From Spirosoma aureum (lineage in GTDB: Bacteria; Bacteroidota; Bacteroidia; Cytophagales; Spirosomataceae): a DNA stretch of 64,000 nt. Location: assembly GCF_011604685.1 (NCBI RefSeq), contig NZ_CP050063.1:4672501-4736500 (forward strand), read 5' to 3'. A model generated the notes under the pieces. The model was not told the DNA's origin. It saw only the letters and a list, made by a program, of their open reading frames with translations, and searched no databases. Each line of letters begins with the position of its first letter. Within the stretch, counting starts at the first letter, position 1. Position numbers and translations under genes: made by a program. Shown one piece after another: positions 1-8,747 of the stretch.

Positions 1-469
1 CCTGAAAATTAGGGGACAGAATATCGCCGACGCGTAAACCCTGACGGGCCACTTTATCCTGATAGGTTGGCCCTATACCCCGGAGCGTCGATCCAATTTT
101 CGACTCTCCTTTAGCTTGTTCATAGGCAGCATCCAGCAGACGATGGGTTGGAATAATGATTGACGCTTTTTTCGAAATCTGGAGGTTTTTCGCCAGTGCC
201 AGATTGAACTTAGCCAGCCCATCAATTTCCTTTCTGAAAACGATGGGATCGAGCACGACACCGTTGCCAATAATATTCAGGATATCATCCCGGAAAACGC
301 CGGATGGAATCTGGTGTAAAACATGCTTGAATCCGTTGAATTCGAGCGTATGACCGGCATTAGGTCCACCCTGAAAACGGGCCACAACCTGATACTGTGG
401 CGCCAGCACGTCCACGATTTTACCTTTTCCTTCATCGCCCCACTGGAGGCCTAATAAAACATCTACCAT
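1..469 (-). CDS. purA: Adenylosuccinate synthase, N-terminal part (cut by window edge)
   Basis: This enzyme makes adenylosuccinate from IMP, aspartate and GTP, the first committed step of AMP synthesis in the cytoplasm. The visible 156 codons begin MVDVLLGLQW and carry the GTP-binding loop GDEGKGK at residues 11-17, the motif FQGGPNAGHT at 32-41 and a later GIGPTYQDK segment, all diagnostic of PurA. The ATG at 467-469 gives the standard N-terminus. The C-terminal two thirds lie beyond the window. The following DUF3291 gene is about 30 bases upstream on the same strand, so the two may be co-transcribed. The identification is secure. Confidence 0.96.
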   Translation of the reverse strand, partial: MVDVLLGLQWGDEGKGKIVDVLAPQYQVVARFQGGPNAGHTLEFNGFKHVLHQIPSGVFRDDILNIIGNGVVLDPIVFRKEIDGLAKFNLALAKNLQISKKASIIIPTHRLLDAAYEQAKGESKIGSTLRGIGPTYQDKVARQGLRVGDILSPNFQ

Positions 470-496
470 TTTGATTAGCCGCTAATACGACTGTGA

Positions 497-973
497 TTAT
501 ACAGATTCACTAATTTCTCTTGTTCCTTCATTCGGCTTTGGTTGAATGTCGCGGAATGTAAAAGCCTGCGCACCCGACCCAACTTTATTAAGGCGCTCAA
601 GTCGATGTTTGGCTTCCGTAATTGTGGGAATATGGCCAGCCGGAATCCACCACAAAACCGTCATCAGCTGATCTGGTTTTTCAAACCATTTCCGGCGTTC
701 TTTCATCACGTCTGTGTGCCTGCTCTTGAACACAAACGCCTGTAACTGCTCCGGTGACTCCCAAACCGACATGTTTACAATGATTCGCTCATCGTCGAAT
801 GGTCGAAACTCAGTTGCATCGTTGCCATCCCCTTTTAAGCGCCAGACAAATCCCTCACTTTCTTCGGCCAATTGGTTGATCGGGTCGAGTTGTGCCACAA
901 AGTCGGCCATGATCGGGTGATCGATGTCAGACACGAGCATTCGGGCAATGTTAAGCTGGGCGAGGTGATGCAT
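497..973 (-). CDS. DUF3291 domain protein
   Basis: A 158-residue protein of the DUF3291 family, small soluble proteins related to antibiotic-biosynthesis monooxygenase-like (dimeric alpha-beta barrel) folds. Supporting features are the start MHHLAQLNIARML, the segment FVWRLKGDG, the stretch VNMSVWESPEQL and the WWIPAGH motif near residue 110, a family hallmark. No signal peptide or membrane segment is present. The biochemical role of the family is not established, so no reaction is assigned. It lies between fur and purA on the same strand. Confidence 0.8.
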   Translation of the reverse strand: MHHLAQLNIARMLVSDIDHPIMADFVAQLDPINQLAEESEGFVWRLKGDGNDATEFRPFDDERIIVNMSVWESPEQLQAFVFKSRHTDVMKERRKWFEKPDQLMTVLWWIPAGHIPTITEAKHRLERLNKVGSGAQAFTFRDIQPKPNEGTREISESV

Positions 974-1061
974 ATAAAGTAAAAGTGAAGAGTTATGAAT
1001 GAACGAAAAACGATGAGCAGCTGACTACCCTTCATCATCATGCATAACTCTTCAGTGACGG

Positions 1062-1571
1062 TTAACCTTCAACAGGCACTTGAACACCTTGAATGTCTTT
1101 AGCCGTTTGTTGCCTGTTTTCGCAGAAATCACGGGCGCATGCACCATAAAAGATCAGCGAATGGTGCATCACGTTAAATTTCAGCATATCGCCAACCATG
1201 TTCTGAATGTTCTGAACGCGCGGATCGCAGAACTCCATCACCTTGTGGCAGTCAGTGCAGATCAGGTGGTCGTGCTGACGGTAGCCATACGATTTCTCGT
1301 ATTGCGCCAGATTCCGGCCAAACTGGTGTTTGGTCACTAAATCGCAGTCTACCAGCACATCGAGCGTATTGTATACTGTGGCCCGGCTAACGCGGTAGTT
1401 CTTATTCTTCATGGAGATATACAACTCATCCACATCGAAGTGGTCCTGTCGGTTATAAATCTCTTCCAGAATAGCGAATCGTTCCGGCGTTTTCCGTAGC
1501 CCCTTGTTTTCCAGGTAAGCCGTGAAAATTGTCCGGGCAGATTCTAAATTGGTTTGTTTCGGCGCAGCCAT
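1062..1571 (-). CDS. fur: Fur-family metal-responsive transcriptional regulator
   Basis: A 169-residue Fur-family regulator. An N-terminal winged helix (residues about 15-85, with the recognition region VSRATVYNTLDVL) precedes the dimerisation and metal domain. The metal-site histidines lie in RQHDH at 98-102. Two structural zinc cysteine pairs are present: CTDC at 105-108 and CARDFC at 145-150. Such proteins repress iron-uptake or peroxide genes when loaded with metal. Sequence alone does not separate Fur from PerR, so the symbol is provisional. It is separated from rel/spoT by about 100 bases, with both genes on the minus strand. Confidence 0.9.
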   Translation of the reverse strand: MAAPKQTNLESARTIFTAYLENKGLRKTPERFAILEEIYNRQDHFDVDELYISMKNKNYRVSRATVYNTLDVLVDCDLVTKHQFGRNLAQYEKSYGYRQHDHLICTDCHKVMEFCDPRVQNIQNMVGDMLKFNVMHHSLIFYGACARDFCENRQQTAKDIQGVQVPVEG

Positions 1572-1678
1572 ATCCGTTCCGATTATTGAGAGTGCAAAAA
1601 TAGTGAAAGGAATGATGATTGATAACTTATGAAAGATCTATGGGAAGATTCATGCATTATTATTCATCATTTTGATGG

Positions 1679-3934
1679 TTACGAGTCGAATCGAACGACT
1701 TCAAATACACCCTGGACACGTTCCAGCTTACGCATCAGGGTTTCGAGGTGGCCGGTATCGTGAACATAGAGCCGAATATTACCCTCAAAAATTCCATCTG
1801 TTGAGTCAATCGTGACCGAGCGCATATTGATATGTAGCTCATTGCTGATGACCCGCGTTACATCGTTCACTAAGCCTACCCGATCCGTACCTGTGATTCG
1901 CAGACCCGCCAGGAATGCCAGTTCTTTCTGAGACGTCCACTTCGCCTTGATAATTCGGTTTCCGTGGTTCGACATCAGTTCGACGGCGTTTGGACAGGTA
2001 ACCCGGTGAATCTTAATGCCATCATTAATGGTCACAAATCCGAATACATCGTCGCCCGAAATTGGGTTACAGCACTTGGAGAGCGTATAATCGATCCGAT
2101 CCATATCCTCGCCAATAAGCAGCATATCGGCATCGGCCCGTTCACCGTGAATTTTCTTAAGCTCTTTCGTAAACGACTTGCCGTCCTGGATCGTATCTGT
2201 ATTGAGTTTGTTCAGGCGGTTTTCCTTCGCTTCCTTGTCGGATTTGAATTTCTTTAGTTCCTGTACATCAATATGGCCTTTGCCCACCCGATAGAAAAAA
2301 TCATCGGTAGTTTTAGAGCCGAAGTAAGCCCGGAGTTGATTGATGGTCTCATTCGTCATGTCCATCCGCAACACACGCAGTTTCTTCTGAACAAGATCAC
2401 GGCCATCAGTAACGAACCGTTTGTTATCTTCCTTGATTAAATCCTTGATCTTGGTCTTGGCCTTGGAAGTTACCACGAAACGCAGCCAGTCTTCGCTGGG
2501 TTTCTGGCGATTGGAGGTGATAACTTCTACCTGATCACCATTTTGCAGAACGTGACTAAGCGGAACAAGCGTGTTATTGACTTTGGCCGCCATACAGCGA
2601 GCCCCGATCTGGGTGTGAATGTCGAACGCAAAGTCAAGCGCAGTAGCCCCCCGCTGCAATACTTTCAGGTCGCCTTTCGGCGTGAATACAAAAACTTCTT
2701 CACTGTAGAGATTGCTTCGGAAATCATCGACAAATTCGATTGCGGCTTTTTTATCGCCACTCCCTGCCGACTCAATCATGTCGCGCACCTGACTGATCCA
2801 GGCTTCAATCCCTGCACCAGTCTGTGTGTCGTTTCCTTTGTATTTCCAGTGAGCTGCGTAGCCTTTCTCCGCAATTTCGTTCATCCGTTCGGTCCGGATC
2901 TGCACTTCGACCCATTGACCCGACCGGCTCATAACGGTTGTATGAAGCGATTCGTAGCCATTCGTGCGCGGGGTACTGATCCAGTCTTTAAGGCGATCGG
3001 GGTTCGGCTTATAATGGTCGGTAACGATTGAATAGGCACGCCAACAGGCGGCTTTTTCTTCTTCGGGTGGTACATTCAGAATAATCCGAACGGCGAATAG
3101 ATCGTAGATTTCCTCAAACGGTTTCTGTGACTTGTTCAGCTTGGTCCAGATCGAATAAATGGACTTTGGCCGACCTTTTATCACGTATTTGATCTTCGTT
3201 TCTGCCAGATCTTTTTCAATGGGTTCGATAAATCGACCAATAAACCGATCGCGGGCAACCCTGGTTTCGCGCAGTTTTTTAGCGATGTCCTTGTAGGCTT
3301 CCGGTTCAACGTGTTTCAGATACAGGTCCTCCAGTTCGGATTTGATCGCGTACAAACCCAGCCGATGCGCCAGGGGAGCATAGATATAGATCGTTTCGGA
3401 GGCAATTTTTAACTGCTTATCGCGGGGCATCGAATCCAGCGTCCGCATATTATGGAGCCGGTCTGCCAGTTTGACCAGAATTACCCGAACGTCATCTGAC
3501 AGGGTCAGCAACATCTTACGGAAATTCTCGGCCTGTTGCGAGGTGCCGTATTCAAAGATTCCTGAGATTTTGGTCAGGCCATCAATGATGCGGGCTACTT
3601 TGAGACCAAACGCCCGTTCGATATCAGCAATGGTCGTATCGGTATCTTCCACAACGTCGTGGAGCAGTGCCGCCACGATACTGGTTGTTCCCAACCCAAT
3701 TTCTTCAACCGCAATCTGGGCAACCGCGAGCGGGTGGTAGATATACGGTTCACCCGACCGCCTACGCATGTTCTTGTGCGCTTCGGCAGACGTGTTAAAC
3801 GCTTTTTTAATCAGTTTGGCGTCATCGCCCTTCAACATTGGCTTAGCCGCCCGCAGCAAGCGTCGGTAGCGTTTCAGGATTTCCTGACGCTCCAACTCTA
3901 AATCAATGGCAGGTTCGGCAGTGGCATTCATCAT
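1679..3934 (-). CDS. spoT: Bifunctional (p)ppGpp synthetase/hydrolase, Rel/SpoT type
   Basis: A 751-residue long RelA/SpoT homolog that controls the stringent-response alarmone (p)ppGpp. Domains in order: HD hydrolase (His67 in YIYHPLA; HDVVEDT at 92-98), synthetase (GRPKSIYSI region, then WISTPRTNGYESLHTTV), TGS (starting VFVFTPKGDLKVLQRG) and a C-terminal ACT domain. The synthetase carries RLKD, matching the RxKD form known from bifunctional Rel enzymes rather than the ExDD of monofunctional RelA; with an intact HD motif this supports both activities. Two ATGs are adjacent at the start; the first is used. It is transcribed away from tRNA-Leu. Confidence 0.95.
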   Translation of the reverse strand: MMNATAEPAIDLELERQEILKRYRRLLRAAKPMLKGDDAKLIKKAFNTSAEAHKNMRRRSGEPYIYHPLAVAQIAVEEIGLGTTSIVAALLHDVVEDTDTTIADIERAFGLKVARIIDGLTKISGIFEYGTSQQAENFRKMLLTLSDDVRVILVKLADRLHNMRTLDSMPRDKQLKIASETIYIYAPLAHRLGLYAIKSELEDLYLKHVEPEAYKDIAKKLRETRVARDRFIGRFIEPIEKDLAETKIKYVIKGRPKSIYSIWTKLNKSQKPFEEIYDLFAVRIILNVPPEEEKAACWRAYSIVTDHYKPNPDRLKDWISTPRTNGYESLHTTVMSRSGQWVEVQIRTERMNEIAEKGYAAHWKYKGNDTQTGAGIEAWISQVRDMIESAGSGDKKAAIEFVDDFRSNLYSEEVFVFTPKGDLKVLQRGATALDFAFDIHTQIGARCMAAKVNNTLVPLSHVLQNGDQVEVITSNRQKPSEDWLRFVVTSKAKTKIKDLIKEDNKRFVTDGRDLVQKKLRVLRMDMTNETINQLRAYFGSKTTDDFFYRVGKGHIDVQELKKFKSDKEAKENRLNKLNTDTIQDGKSFTKELKKIHGERADADMLLIGEDMDRIDYTLSKCCNPISGDDVFGFVTINDGIKIHRVTCPNAVELMSNHGNRIIKAKWTSQKELAFLAGLRITGTDRVGLVNDVTRVISNELHINMRSVTIDSTDGIFEGNIRLYVHDTGHLETLMRKLERVQGVFEVVRFDS

Positions 3935-4048
3935 GGTGGCGTCTTTGCAGGTAATTGCCTATAGGTTGTACTCGTACTACCAAGATAACAAAATAATAAT
4001 CTAAAAATGATGACAGACTTACTAAAAATAAAACCTTCTCGAATTTGC

Positions 4049-4078
4049 TTGGTGAATTCAAATTCTTTCGTACTTTTG
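4049..4078 (+). promoter_or_regulatory. Bacteroidota-type promoter for tRNA-Leu
   Basis: A TTG at 4049-4051 lies 19 bases before TACTTTTG at 4071-4078, fitting the Bacteroidota -33/-7 pattern TTG-N19-TAnnTTTG. The tRNA begins about 100 bases downstream. The same TACTTTTG box stands about 100 bases before tRNA-Ser. Confidence 0.65.
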
Positions 4079-4181
4079 CACCTCCAAAACACGAGTTGAC
4101 GGGTTTTCGAGTCGAATAAACTGATCGTTAACGGAGACTGTAACGAACAGCTAGCTCTAAAAAATTTCAACCGTCAGAGCC

Positions 4182-4263
4182 GCGGGCGTGGCGAAATTGG
4201 TAGACGTGCCAGACTTAGGATCTGGTGCCGCAAGGCATGGGGGTTCGAGTCCCTCCGCCCGTA
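4182..4263 (+). tRNA. tRNA-Leu (anticodon TAG)
   Basis: The 7-bp acceptor stem GCGGGCG pairs with CGCCCGT, with a G-U at the first pair. The anticodon stem CCAGA/TCTGG encloses TAG, and a long variable arm and a GGTTCGAGTCC T-loop are present, as expected for a class II leucine tRNA. The discriminator is A at 4263. The CCA end is not encoded. Confidence 0.95.
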
Positions 4264-4273
4264 CAAATAGCTA

Positions 4274-4354
4274 AAAGAGTGAAAGAGATAAAGAGTGAAA
4301 GAGTGATATGTTTACGGACAGGCGCTCTTTCACTCATTCGCTCTTTCGCTCTTT
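4274..4354 (+). repeat. Long simple-word hairpin between tRNA-Leu and tig
   Basis: Two 32-base arms (4274-4305 and 4323-4354) are complementary at 27 of 32 positions around a 17-base loop. Both arms are built from repeats of the word GAGTGAAA or its complement. It may end the tRNA transcript or act in the tig leader; its function is unproven. Confidence 0.75.
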
Positions 4355-4377
4355 AATTATTTAAAACCGATATAAAC

Positions 4378-5724
4378 GTGGATATTACCCTAGAAAAAGC
4401 CAGCGACACAAATGCTTCGCTGAAAATCGTCCTGACTCCGGCCGATTATAAACCAGAAGTAGATAAGAAACTGAAAGACTACGGTCGTAAGGTTCAATTG
4501 AAAGGGTTCCGTCCGGGTCACGTGCCAGCTTCGCTCGTCCAGAAGATGTATGGCAAAAGCATTCTTGTGGATGAAATTAACTCGATGCTGAGCAAAACAG
4601 TTAGCCAGTATATTCGCGAAAACAAACTACAGGTTGTTGGCGATCCGGTTCCAAATCGCGACGAAGCGGATGCAATCGACTGGGATAACCAATCTGATTT
4701 CGCATTCAGCTATACACTGGGTCTGGCTTCGGAGTTTGATATCGATTTCAGCGACCTACCCAGCGTTACTCAGTACGAAATACAGGCTGGTGAGTCAGAA
4801 ATAAATTCGACCATCGCTGATCTGCAACAACGTTTTCATACCCACGCACATGGGGAAGAGGTTGGCGACGGTGATACCATCTACGGCGAACTGAAGCAGG
4901 TAAATGGTGAGTTTACCGCCAAAACAGCCTTCCCGATGAACCAAATGGCTGAAGAGGCCAAAGGTCAGTTTGTCGGTAAGAAAAAAGGTGACGTAGTGAC
5001 GTTCGTATTAGAGAACGCCTTCCCAGACGAGAAAACTCGTGCCACAGCTACTGGAGCAAGCAAAGAAGAAGTTGGTGAACTGACCGGTGAATTCACCTTT
5101 GAGGTTGACGACATTACGCGCCATGAGCCAGCCGAATTAAATCAGGAGTTTTTTGATAAAGTGCTGGGCGCTGGAGCGGTTGAAAATGAAGAGCAGTTCC
5201 GCGTAAAAGTTGCTGAGATTATTCGGGGTAACTACAGTCGCGAATCGACTCAATTGCTGCGGTTGGATATCGAAAAGAACCTGCTTGACAATACGCCGAT
5301 ACTGTTGCCCGACGAGTTTCTGAAAAACTGGCTGCTGGAAGTGAACGAAGGTAAGTTTACCCCTGAGCAGATTGATGAGCAATATGACGACTTTACAAAG
5401 TCGGTAAAACTGCAACTCATCAAGAACAAAATCGCCGATAAAGCTGACATTAAAGTTGAGTTCGATGAAGTGCTTGACGTTACGCGTCAGATGGTTCGCG
5501 AGCAGTTCGGCTTTGCTGGTGGCGAGAACGAGGAGATGAATCAAACCATCGACCGTATTGCCCGGAATTACCTGCTGGATGAAAAGAACAACGGTCAGAA
5601 TTATACGAGCACCTTCAATCGGGTTTATGACGATAAAGTCATTGACTATGCAAAAACGCAACTAACCATCGTGTCGCAGGATGTGACGGTTGATGAGTTT
5701 AAGGTATTGGTTGAAAATCGTTAA
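4378..5724 (+). CDS. tig: Trigger factor (ribosome-associated chaperone)
   Basis: A 448-residue trigger factor that binds the ribosome exit tunnel and shields nascent chains. The ribosome-docking signature GFRPGHVP is at residues 43-50. The middle part is a diverged FKBP-like PPIase domain, with an insertion around DDITRHEPAELNQEFFDKVLG, followed by the helical chaperone domain, as in Bacteroidota homologs. The start is GTG at 4378, which places the MDITLEKAS N-terminus correctly; no in-frame ATG serves better. The gene ends in a strong hairpin terminator. Confidence 0.94.
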   Translation: MDITLEKASDTNASLKIVLTPADYKPEVDKKLKDYGRKVQLKGFRPGHVPASLVQKMYGKSILVDEINSMLSKTVSQYIRENKLQVVGDPVPNRDEADAIDWDNQSDFAFSYTLGLASEFDIDFSDLPSVTQYEIQAGESEINSTIADLQQRFHTHAHGEEVGDGDTIYGELKQVNGEFTAKTAFPMNQMAEEAKGQFVGKKKGDVVTFVLENAFPDEKTRATATGASKEEVGELTGEFTFEVDDITRHEPAELNQEFFDKVLGAGAVENEEQFRVKVAEIIRGNYSRESTQLLRLDIEKNLLDNTPILLPDEFLKNWLLEVNEGKFTPEQIDEQYDDFTKSVKLQLIKNKIADKADIKVEFDEVLDVTRQMVREQFGFAGGENEEMNQTIDRIARNYLLDEKNNGQNYTSTFNRVYDDKVIDYAKTQLTIVSQDVTVDEFKVLVENR

Positions 5725-5739
5725 TAGATTTTAAAAGGC

Positions 5740-5780
5740 AAATACAGAAGGCCCGGTCAATGACTGGGCCTTCTGTATTT
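5740..5780. terminator. Hairpin terminator after tig
   Basis: A 15-bp perfect stem (AAATACAGAAGGCCC with its complement) closes an 11-base loop, starts 15 bases after the tig stop codon, and ends in TTT. The A-rich left arm could let it work in both directions. Confidence 0.85.
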
Positions 5781-6019
5781 AAGGACGAACAAATCACAAA
5801 CCTGAACGAATTGCCGACTTATAAGGGGAAGGTTAACCGTTTTTTAAAGCCAGGGCAAATGCCTTTGTCGATCTACGAATGATAGAGTTTCAAGAAATCA
5901 GCCGTAGTAAACAGTATATTTTTCAGAATACAGCTATTTGTAATACCAACTGTTCTGGGTTTTACTTCAAGCTATAAGCATTTACCCATTTGTTTAAACG
6001 ATTAAGGAAGTCGCTTTTC

Positions 6020-8431
6020 ATGCGTATGAAAACAAGTTTACTGATTCTATTTCTATTACCGCTGTTGACGTTAGCACAAAATAAAACGGATCATCAGGTA
6101 ACGATAAAAGGTGTTCTGATTGACGAGCAAAGCAAACCCATTCCATTTGGAACCGTCACCCTCCACCAGAAATCGGATTCGGTTATGGTAACAGGCTCAA
6201 TATCCGATGAAGCCGGGAAATTTGAACTACGAAGTAAACCCGGCTCTTTCTGGCTGAAAGTTACGGTCGTTTCCTATCAGGACCGGCGGATTCCAGCCAT
6301 TCAGGTAGTCGATAAAACGATCGATTTAGGAAAATTGATTCTCAAAGCCACAACCAAACGATTGGACGAGGTAATTGTAAAAGGTGAACGAAGCCAGATG
6401 GAATTGTCGCTGGATAAACGTATTTTCAACGTTGGTAAAGATCTGGCGAATGCCGGAGGAACAGCAGTTGATATTTTGAGCAACGTGCCATCTGTTGCGG
6501 TTGATGCCGAGGGCAATGTTAGTCTTAGAGGGAGTAACAGCGTTCGTATTCTGATTGATGGAAAGCCATCGGGTCTGGTAAGTCTAAAAGGTGGCAGCGG
6601 CTTACAACAGTTACAGGGCAGTAGCATTGAACGCGTTGAAGTGATCACAAATCCCTCCGCCCGCTACGAGGCTGAGGGTATGGGAGGTATCATAAACATT
6701 GTTTTAAAAAAAGAGCATAAAGAAGGAATCAACGGTTCGTTCGATCTGATAACAGGATACCCGAGTAATTTTGGGGTAGCCGCCAACGTAAACTACCGCC
6801 GGAAGAATCTCAATTTCTTTGTTAATTATACCGCTTCGTACCGGAATACGCCCGGCCGCAGTTCCTTGTATCAGGAATTATATCGCAATGACACGACCTT
6901 CATCACCCAGCAGAATTCGACCAATCGCCTGAAAGGATTAAACAATAGCGCCCGTGCTGGCCTCGACTATTTTTTCGATTCTAAAAATGTCCTGACTGCT
7001 TCGTATACCTGGCGGTTGAGTAAGGGAAAACGATTTGCCGATATTGTTTATCGCGATTTTCAGTTTACGACCAATAATCTCCGAAGTACAACCAATCGCA
7101 CGCAGGATGAAACCGAAACGGAACCAAACTCGGAGTATGCGCTAACCTATAAGCGAACATTTGCCCGCGAAGGTCACGAACTGACTGCTGATGTCCGATA
7201 CCTCGACAACTGGGAAAGTTCCGATCAGTATTTTAACCAGCAGACGTTTCAGGCAGATGGAATAACAGCGAGTGCTCCGGCCACCTTGCAGCGGTCACTC
7301 AATGACGAAACAGAAAAACAGTTTTTGGTTCAGATCGATTATATCCGACCTTTTAGCAAGAATGGGAAGATTGAGGCCGGATTGCGCAGTAGTTCACGCG
7401 ATATGACCAACGATTATTCAGTTACTCAGCGGGCCGACAACGGGAGCTGGACGCCATTGCCGGGCCTGACCAACGACTTTCTGTACGAAGAACGAATCAA
7501 TGCCGCTTATGCAATAATTGGCAATAAAGCGCGTAAACTGTCCTATCAGGCGGGGTTGCGCGCCGAGATGACCGATGTTACTACAACCCTTAGGCAAACC
7601 AACGATGTCAATCCCCGTCATTATGCGAACTTGTTTCCCAGTGTACACGTCACCTACGATTTGCCCCGCCAACATGCGCTGCAACTTAGTTATAGCCGTC
7701 GAATTCGCCGACCGCAGTATAATGATCTGAGTCCATTTATGACATTTAGTGACAATCGGAACTTCTGGAGCGGTAATCCGAACCTGAATCCCGAATTCAC
7801 GAATGCGTTCGAGATTGGCCACATCAAATATTTCAACAAAGGCTCTATTAGTTCATCCGTTTACTATAGGCATACCGACAATAAAATTCTGTCGATTCGA
7901 CGGGTTAATGATCAGGGTTTTTCAACGACCCGGCCCGAAAATCTCGCTGGTGAGCATTCCTACGGGGCAGAATTTGCCGGATCGTATTCTCCCTTTACCT
8001 GGTGGAAGCTCGATGGTAGTTTCAACTTTTTTCGGGCCGTAACCAATGGGAGTAACCTCGATGTTAATTATCAGAGCGATACCTACAGCTGGTTTACCCG
8101 GATGATTTCCCGTTTTACCGTCTGGAAATCCACGGATATTCAGTTGCGGGGGAATTACGAAGCTCCTCAGCAAACTCCTCAGGGACGACGGAAAGCGCTG
8201 GCAACGCTCGATTTATCCGTAAGTAAGGATCTGTTCAATAATAACGGCACGTTGACCCTCAATGTACTGGATGTGTTCAACTCCCGTCGCTTTCGGTCCA
8301 TAACAGAAGGGCCTAATTTTTACGCCGAAAGCAGTTCCCAATTTCGGCTTCGTCAGTTTAATCTAACCCTCAGCTATCGGTTACGTCAGGCGAAGAAGAA
8401 AGTAAAAGAAGGCGCAGAAGGCGAGTTTTAA
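6020..8431 (+). CDS. TonB-dependent receptor-like outer-membrane protein
   Basis: A protein of about 803 residues, exported and placed in the outer membrane. After the signal peptide (KTSLLILFLLPLLTLAQ) comes a carboxypeptidase-like regulatory (CNA-B type) domain at roughly 25-110. A plug domain follows (VDILSNVPSVAVDAEGNVSL; RILIDGKPSG) and then a long beta-barrel of the OMP_b-brl_3 type. An in-frame TTG exists at 5990, but the ATG at 6020 (or 6026) follows an AAGGAAG element and gives a proper signal peptide, so 6020 is chosen. There is no SusD partner, so this is probably a receptor of the outer-membrane beta-barrel family rather than SusC. The ligand is unknown. Confidence 0.85.
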   Translation: MRMKTSLLILFLLPLLTLAQNKTDHQVTIKGVLIDEQSKPIPFGTVTLHQKSDSVMVTGSISDEAGKFELRSKPGSFWLKVTVVSYQDRRIPAIQVVDKTIDLGKLILKATTKRLDEVIVKGERSQMELSLDKRIFNVGKDLANAGGTAVDILSNVPSVAVDAEGNVSLRGSNSVRILIDGKPSGLVSLKGGSGLQQLQGSSIERVEVITNPSARYEAEGMGGIINIVLKKEHKEGINGSFDLITGYPSNFGVAANVNYRRKNLNFFVNYTASYRNTPGRSSLYQELYRNDTTFITQQNSTNRLKGLNNSARAGLDYFFDSKNVLTASYTWRLSKGKRFADIVYRDFQFTTNNLRSTTNRTQDETETEPNSEYALTYKRTFAREGHELTADVRYLDNWESSDQYFNQQTFQADGITASAPATLQRSLNDETEKQFLVQIDYIRPFSKNGKIEAGLRSSSRDMTNDYSVTQRADNGSWTPLPGLTNDFLYEERINAAYAIIGNKARKLSYQAGLRAEMTDVTTTLRQTNDVNPRHYANLFPSVHVTYDLPRQHALQLSYSRRIRRPQYNDLSPFMTFSDNRNFWSGNPNLNPEFTNAFEIGHIKYFNKGSISSSVYYRHTDNKILSIRRVNDQGFSTTRPENLAGEHSYGAEFAGSYSPFTWWKLDGSFNFFRAVTNGSNLDVNYQSDTYSWFTRMISRFTVWKSTDIQLRGNYEAPQQTPQGRRKALATLDLSVSKDLFNNNGTLTLNVLDVFNSRRFRSITEGPNFYAESSSQFRLRQFNLTLSYRLRQAKKKVKEGAEGEF

Positions 8432-8747
8432 TGACTTCTCTCCGGACTTTGGGCCCCGCAAAAATGAATTCGTCTTCAATCAGCCCCTGTGTTTTTTAGA
8501 AATTTACCCTACATTTGCCGTACTGAAAATCACATTTGCCACATACCGCAGCCCTTCATAAAGGCACCTACCCGTTCAGCTTATTGAACGAAGCTAGTTG
8601 CGCTAGTATGGTATTGCTATTTGGTCATTCGCCCGTAGGTCAATACTAAACAAGGCGTCAACAACCAGGGTAGGCTGTTTGCTGCGACCTTACCAGACAG
8701 GGATAGCTTCTCCTGCCAATCTTCTTATTTTTCATTTTTTCTTTCTG
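8432..8747. other. Intergenic gap with a likely promoter
   Basis: About 316 bases without a convincing gene. The only feature supported is the promoter-like box near 8510. Confidence 0.5.
8510..8517 (+). promoter_or_regulatory. Possible Bacteroidota -7 box (TACATTTG)
   Basis: TACATTTG matches TAnnTTTG. The upstream -33 element is only a weak T-tract. It lies about 230 bases before the SnoaL-like lipoprotein gene. Confidence 0.35.

Noticed and set aside
2543..3031. Plus-strand open frame of 162 codons inside spoT
   Set aside because: It lies antisense to conserved synthetase and TGS coding sequence and is a shadow of that codon use.
4274..4354. Repeated GAGTGAAA words as a CRISPR-like array
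   Set aside because: The words are too short, have no spacers of constant length, and form one hairpin; no cas genes are present.
5137..5661. Minus-strand open frame of 174 codons inside tig
   Set aside because: Antisense shadow of the conserved trigger factor C-terminal domain.
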